Shown one piece after another: positions 59,663 through 64,000 of a stretch of 64,000 nt of DNA (position 1 is its first letter; each line of letters starts with the position of its first letter). The notes under the pieces were generated by a model, which saw only the letters and a program-made list of their open reading frames with translations, had not been told where the DNA came from and did not search any database. The stretch lies in the NCBI GenBank assembly GCA_001600495.1, contig BCKE01000055.1, forward strand, positions 124,001 to 188,000, written 5' to 3'. Source of the stretch: Pilasporangium apinafurcum (lineage: Eukaryota > Oomycota > Peronosporomycetes > Pythiales > Pythiaceae). A program made the position numbers and the translations under genes.

Positions 59663-61153
59663 TTAGAAGGACGCGTTGCCTGGCCACCGCGGGAATGGAA
59701 TAACATCACGAATGTTTTCAATACCCGTAACAAATCGCACCAGTCGTTCAAAGCCCAGCCCAAAACCAGCATGTGGCACAGTGCCGTATTTACGCAGATC
59801 CGAATACCACTTGTAGTCTTCCGGGTTGGCCCCTGACTCAATGATGCGTTGCTCCAGCACGTCCAGTCGCTCTTCACGCTGCGACCCACCAATAATTTCG
59901 CCAACATGTGGCACTAGCACATCCGCAGCAGCAACAGTCTTGCCATCGTCGTTCAAGCGCATGTAAAAACTCTTGAATTCTTTTGGGTAGTTGAAGATCA
60001 CGACCGGTTTCTTGTAGACCGTTTCCGTCAAATAGCGTTCATGCTCCGAGCCAAGATCGACGCCCCAGTTCGGCTTGACCGTGAACTTACCCTTCTTCAA
60101 ATGTTCTGGTTCAAGCAACAGATTGACGGCATCAGTGTACGAGATACGCACGAATGGTGACTCAATAGTGTTTTTTAGGCGCTCTAGAAGTCCTTTTTCG
60201 ACGTTCTTGTTGAAAAACTCGAGGTCTTCGGCGCAATGGTCAATCGCGTATTGAACGCAGAATTTGAGGTAATCTTCCGCAAGATCAATATCGTCCTTTA
60301 AATCCGCAAACGCGATTTCCGGCTCGACCATCCAAAACTCTGCCAAATGGCGCGACGTGTTCGAGTTTTCTGCGCGGAACGTCGGTCCAAAGGTGTAAAC
60401 ATCTGAGAGCGCACAGCAGTGCGTTTCGACGTTCAATTGCCCCGAGACACTCAAGTACGACGGGCGATCAAAGAAATCCTTGGTGTAATCGATCTTGTTA
60501 TCCCCTGTGGTTGGCAATTTCCCATCTGGGTGCTTCGACAACAACGTCGTGACGCTAAACATTTCACCAGCACCTTCACAATCCGACTCCGTGATGATCG
60601 GTGTGTGGATGTACAAGAACCCACGCGAGTTAAAGAACTCATGAGTCGCAAACGCCATCGCGTTACGCACACGCATGGCTGCACCATGAATGTTCGATCG
60701 CGGACGCAGATGCGCATGTGCGCGCAAGTGTTCAAGTGTGTGGCGTTTCTTGGACATCGGGTAGGTCGCACTGTCTGGGATGCCGCCATACACTTCGACC
60801 TTCGTGGCCTTCACTTCGAGCTCCTGACCCTTGGCCGGGGACTTAACAACCGTGCCGACAACACTGAAACTGGCACCAACACCACCCGATTCCAACGCCT
60901 CCGCGAATCCCTCAGTACTTTCCTTCGTGATCACCACTTGAACACCAGAGAAACACGACCCATCGTTCAATTCCAAGAACGCAAACGCCCCCGCACCCGC
61001 TTCACGGAGCGTTTTTGCCCACCCTTTCACAGTGATCGTCTGGCCCTCGAGTGCCAACCCTTGCGCGAGCAGTTCCTTAATGCGGATGCGGTTACGACGG
61101 AAGAGCGTTGGTGCGATCGTCGATGTTGGTGGTGGCAATTGCGCGTCGACCAT
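59663..61153 (-). CDS. Asparaginyl-tRNA synthetase
   Basis: One exon, 496 residues, class IIb synthetase that attaches asparagine to tRNA(Asn). OB-fold anticodon domain: IRIKELLAQG, ITVKGWAKTLREAGAGAFAF. Motif 1 region with FFNSRGFLYIHTPIITESDCEGAGEMF, motif 2 with TFGPTFRAENSNTSRHLAEFWMVEPEIAF, and motif 3 GFGLGFERLVRFVTGIENIRDVIPFPR. The FRAENSNTSRHLAEF form and lack of a WHEP or long N-terminal extension point to the bacterial/organellar type of AsnRS; no presequence is evident, so localisation is open. Confidence 0.95.
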   Translation of the reverse strand: MVDAQLPPPTSTIAPTLFRRNRIRIKELLAQGLALEGQTITVKGWAKTLREAGAGAFAFLELNDGSCFSGVQVVITKESTEGFAEALESGGVGASFSVVGTVVKSPAKGQELEVKATKVEVYGGIPDSATYPMSKKRHTLEHLRAHAHLRPRSNIHGAAMRVRNAMAFATHEFFNSRGFLYIHTPIITESDCEGAGEMFSVTTLLSKHPDGKLPTTGDNKIDYTKDFFDRPSYLSVSGQLNVETHCCALSDVYTFGPTFRAENSNTSRHLAEFWMVEPEIAFADLKDDIDLAEDYLKFCVQYAIDHCAEDLEFFNKNVEKGLLERLKNTIESPFVRISYTDAVNLLLEPEHLKKGKFTVKPNWGVDLGSEHERYLTETVYKKPVVIFNYPKEFKSFYMRLNDDGKTVAAADVLVPHVGEIIGGSQREERLDVLEQRIIESGANPEDYKWYSDLRKYGTVPHAGFGLGFERLVRFVTGIENIRDVIPFPRWPGNASF

Positions 61154-61478
61154 TTTCTTTCAACGTGTGGGATCTTGAGTCTCTTTCTCTTTGTTCCTGA
61201 GCTCGTGGCCGCTAAATGGAGAATAGTTTGGCAGTTATACTGAAAAAACTTTGTGGTGGGGACGATCAACCCTACCCATCCTCCACTTAATTTGATATGA
61301 TTGGTAGAAAATAGTGCGTCACGCGTGCGGATTGGTGGATGTACAAATTCTTGTGGTGCGGGGGTCTTGTGGGATTTATTTATGGATCTCCAAAGTGCCT
61401 TTTCGGGACACTTGATGGAATATAATCATTATTTATGGACTTTTATGTGCCTTTTCGGGACAGTTGAAGAAGATAATT
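61154..61478. other. Divergent promoter region with tandem repeat
   Basis: Between AsnRS and the CCR4-like gene; contains the imperfect tandem duplication 61378-61478. Confidence 0.45.
61378..61478. repeat. Imperfect tandem duplication, about 52-53 bases
   Basis: ATTTATGGA occurs at 61378 and 61431, and the 16-base word GTGCCTTTTCGGGACA at 61395 and 61447. The second unit ends at the start codon of the CCR4-like gene, so both units lie in its promoter or leader. Confidence 0.75.
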
Positions 61479-63343
61479 ATGCGTGCGTTTGTGCCAGCGC
61501 GAGAGCATGTGGAAGATTTGAGTGCACTGGCGGATCTGGAGAAAGTGTCGCTGCTGAGCTACAATGTGCTTTCCCAGATGGGTGCCAGACGATTGCAACG
61601 TGGCAAAATGGGATATGTAGACCCGGCATTACTGACGATCAGTACACGAAGGGAAAAGCTGCTGCAGTACGTGTTTGGATTGTGCACGCTTTCGTTTATG
61701 ATCCGAGTGGCATTTCCTATAAACGATTGTGTCAAATTATCCATTGGTTTTGTGCTTTGCCAGGGAGATTTTGAGCTACGACGCGGATATTTTGTGTCTT
61801 CAGGTATGTAATGTTTGTTGAGGCTAACCCCAAAAATCGTCAACAATTCATGTGCAGTTGCTTGCAGGAGGTAGATGATTATGAGGATTACTGGGCAACT
61901 CATCTGAGCACTGAGGGGTATGACAGTGTCTATGCAAAACGCTCTGGCGATACGAACGATGACGGTGTGTTAACGGCCTTCCGCAAAGACATGTTCCAGT
62001 TATTTGCCTCAAAGCAAATCTTTCTTAACGATATCTGTGAGCGGATCCTTGATCCCAACAACCAAGCACGAGCCAGACAAGACAACATTGCGCTACTTAT
62101 TTGTCTACAACCATGGGAACGATCGGCATTGCCGAGTGCCTTGTGTATTGCCAATACACAATTAGCAGCTGGTCCAACCTTGGAATCCATCCGTGTGCTG
62201 CAGACAGAGTTTCTCTGTCGAGAAATCGCGCTTTTCAATGCAACGTTCCATCTCCCGATTCTCTTGGCAGGGACATTTAATGCCCTGCCAAGTAGTGACG
62301 TCTACCATCTCATTCACTTTGGACGACGGCGCCCATCACCACAAACACCAAAGCAACCAGAACGGCCTGTCATCAAAGAAATTACAGCGACAACCGTCCG
62401 AATTTATTGGCACAAATCAAGTGATGACGACAGTATTAAAGAATACAAAATCGGTGTGAAGAACTGCACAAGTGCATCGATTGGATTTTTACGCGAGATT
62501 TTGGTGGATGCACCCGCAACCGATGCGACTATCCCCGGGCTCAGCTCTGGTGTGACGTACCAGTTTCGATTAGCCGCAAGGAATGCGCACGGCTGGAGCT
62601 ATTATAGTCAGCCATCGACCCCAATCGAAACTCTTGTATCTACTAAGATCAGTAATAGCACCGAAGCCAAAGACACAGCACCGCTCTATATCGCCAAAGA
62701 TATTCCACCGCAAGTGAAACCTTACTCACCTTCGTTCGGATCAGGTCGAACGCCTCGCTTCGACACGAAAGACATCAACACAGATGTCTGCTTCCGAGCA
62801 TTAAAATCCGATTCTTCTTCCGATTATAACGACGCTGCTGGGGCGAAATCACCGAGTTCTCGCTACCAAACACTTCACTCACGGGCTGATCGAGACCCTG
62901 AACTCATCCACGGCGAACGATTTGAAAGCGCCTATGCAACATACTTTGAGTATCTTTGTGAGCCAGAACTGACGTTTTCAACTCCAAAATTCCAAGGTAC
63001 GGTCGACTACATATTCTATTCCGCGCATCAATTGGCGCCATTCCAGTTGCTTGCACTCCCGACAGTCGAAGAATTGGAAGCGTTGGGTGACGATGTTCGT
63101 TTTCCATTGACAGCAAAGGACGTCACGTGGGTAAAACACAAACCGAACGACTGGCGGGATACATTTGGCGCGAAATCAAACGATGAAATGCGATACATGG
63201 GTGAGTGGGTGGCACCAGAATTGCCAAACGTCGTTGAGCGCACGTCTAGTTGGCTACCCAATCGTCTCTGTCCTTCGGATCACTTACCACTCGCGTGTGT
63301 GTTTGCCGTCCAGAAAGAAGAGTTGGCAGTTGCTTGGAACTGA
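61479..63343 (+). CDS. CCR4-like endonuclease/exonuclease/phosphatase protein with inserted fibronectin III domain
   Basis: Exons 61479-61666, 61764-61803 and 61868-63343 give 567 residues. CCR4-family motifs: VSLLSYNVLSQ, ILSYDADILCLQEVDDYEDYW, then IANTQLAAGPTLESIRVLQ, LLAGTFNALPSSDVYHLI, and at the end FQGTVDYIFYS and CPSDHLPLACVF. Between GTFN and the FESAY block lies an insertion of about 240 residues containing an FN3 domain (PVIKEITATTVRIYWHKSSD ... TYQFRLAARNAHGWSYYS). Compared with active members, GDFN is GTFN and NTHL is NTQL, so two active-site positions are changed while the LQE glutamate and SDH remain. Family function is mRNA deadenylation; activity here is doubtful. Confidence 0.85.
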
Positions 63344-63418
63344 GTCCAGTGAGACAATGACTGTAGAGACTGATAAAAAACTTACATGCATAGACAGCAT
63401 TGTGATTATTTGGAGTGC

Positions 63419-64000
63419 TTACAGCTCAATCCTGCGATCTGATAAACTCTTGTTGATAGTTGCAACTGTTGTACTCTTTGGTAGAATATGTTCTTCTTGC
63501 TCGTTTAGACCGGAACAATCATGCAGTTCCAGTTTGAGATGTGAAACCCCGTGTTGCGGGTCCGCTGGTGTATAGCCAATGCGTGGTGGTGTTGGTAAAT
63601 GGATTTCGCATACCTTCATTAAGTCAATTTCCTCATCAACATTGGTGTTTACAAGGTGGTTCTTGGTCGGATCGCAGCGAAAATGCGTTTTTGGTGGCCA
63701 AGGAGCCACATCAGCGAGCATCCAAAATCCGTTGTGTCGAAACAATCGAAAATCGTGGTCATCAGCGATTGCGTCTTCATTTTCATCTTCACGCATGTAC
63801 ACGGGCGTTTGCTGATCAGATTGCACAATTTCGGGGCTCTTTAGCACGTACTTCCCGTTCATACCGTCGATCTGCGAGCCACAGATGAAGAATTCGGCCC
63901 TTTTGAACAGATTTGACGTTGACGCGAAAGGAACAGCAACTGGTATCTGCGCTGCTACAAAACCAATGGTCAATATGAGCAGTCTAATTGCTTTGTATAG
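63419..64000 (-). CDS. Secreted protein of unknown function, 5' end cut by right window edge
   Basis: The frame is open to base 64000 with no ATG visible, so the start is beyond the window or in an upstream exon. The first visible residues (KAIRLLILTIGFVAA, then a proline/valine stretch) look like a signal peptide. The mature part has FFICGSQIDGMNGKYVL, TPVYMRED, FRLFRHNGFWMLADVAPWPP and THFRCD, an arrangement (NGxY ... GxWxLAD..WPPxTHFRC) that looks like a conserved domain I cannot name. The C-terminus is polar. Convergent with the CCR4-like gene, stops 76 bases apart. Confidence 0.65.
   Translation of the reverse strand, partial: LYKAIRLLILTIGFVAAQIPVAVPFASTSNLFKRAEFFICGSQIDGMNGKYVLKSPEIVQSDQQTPVYMREDENEDAIADDHDFRLFRHNGFWMLADVAPWPPKTHFRCDPTKNHLVNTNVDEEIDLMKVCEIHLPTPPRIGYTPADPQHGVSHLKLELHDCSGLNEQEEHILPKSTTVATINKSLSDRRIEL

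Noticed and set aside
1-64000. CRISPR array or bacterial operon
   Set aside because: No direct-repeat/spacer array; spliced nuclear genes throughout. The TnpB-like relic is eukaryotic (Fanzor-type) context.

Overview
This window is nuclear DNA from an intron-bearing eukaryote, most likely an oomycete or a close stramenopile relative; I cannot name the genus. Evidence: about 40 tightly packed genes on both strands; short introns (mostly 50-160 bases, 39 reconstructed by hand) with donors of the form GTRYGT and acceptors ending YAG; ankyrin proteins of the WLHxNRxEGC type and secreted EGF-like proteins common in stramenopiles; and several genes for motile cilia (SPATA17-like, LRRC46-like, DNAAF2/Kintoun, an LC8-type dynein light chain), which fits an organism with flagellate zoospores. 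Gene models were built by joining open frames at splice sites so that the product matched a remembered family; no search was run.

Layout. 1-9300: an ASPM-like C-terminus running off the left edge, an RNASEK-like V-ATPase accessory protein, TMEM14, a PH-like coiled-coil protein, MBF1, SmG and GAR1. 10000-18700: GMP reductase, a zinc-motif membrane protein, a short-chain dehydrogenase, a PITH protein, and the head-to-head pair SPATA17-like/LRRC46-like. 19100-29200: a decayed Fanzor/TnpB element, then four MARVEL-type four-helix membrane genes and one MARVEL relic, interrupted by a degenerate HAD-like gene and a mitochondrial protein with two COA1/TIM21-like domains. 29700-40700: ETFA, DAD1, an ankyrin gene, two tandem paralogues of a beta-repeat family with an F-box-like tail, an EGF-like secreted protein, RPB6, a coiled-coil protein and RBM42. 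41200-64000: an Old Yellow Enzyme, WDR75/UTP17, DNAAF2, Rab escort protein, an acidic Cys-motif protein, an SFC1-like mitochondrial carrier, CKS1, an LC8-type light chain, asparaginyl-tRNA synthetase, a CCR4-like protein with a fibronectin III insertion, and a secreted protein cut by the right edge.

Most genes are single-copy housekeeping genes arranged without operon logic; convergent and divergent pairs are separated by about 100-600 bases. RNA handling (SmG, GAR1, WDR75, RBM42, RPB6, AsnRS), mitochondrial function (ETFA, COA1-like, SFC1-like) and cilium assembly are all represented. The unusual material lies in the gaps and in the lineage-specific genes: a repeat family that in one copy still carries the RuvC-III/zinc-ribbon end of a Fanzor/TnpB nuclease, a foldback element touching a start codon, a perfect 53-base tandem duplication with dyads, the MARVEL array, the beta-repeat paralogues, and three enzymes (CCR4-like, HAD-like, OYE) with changed active-site residues.
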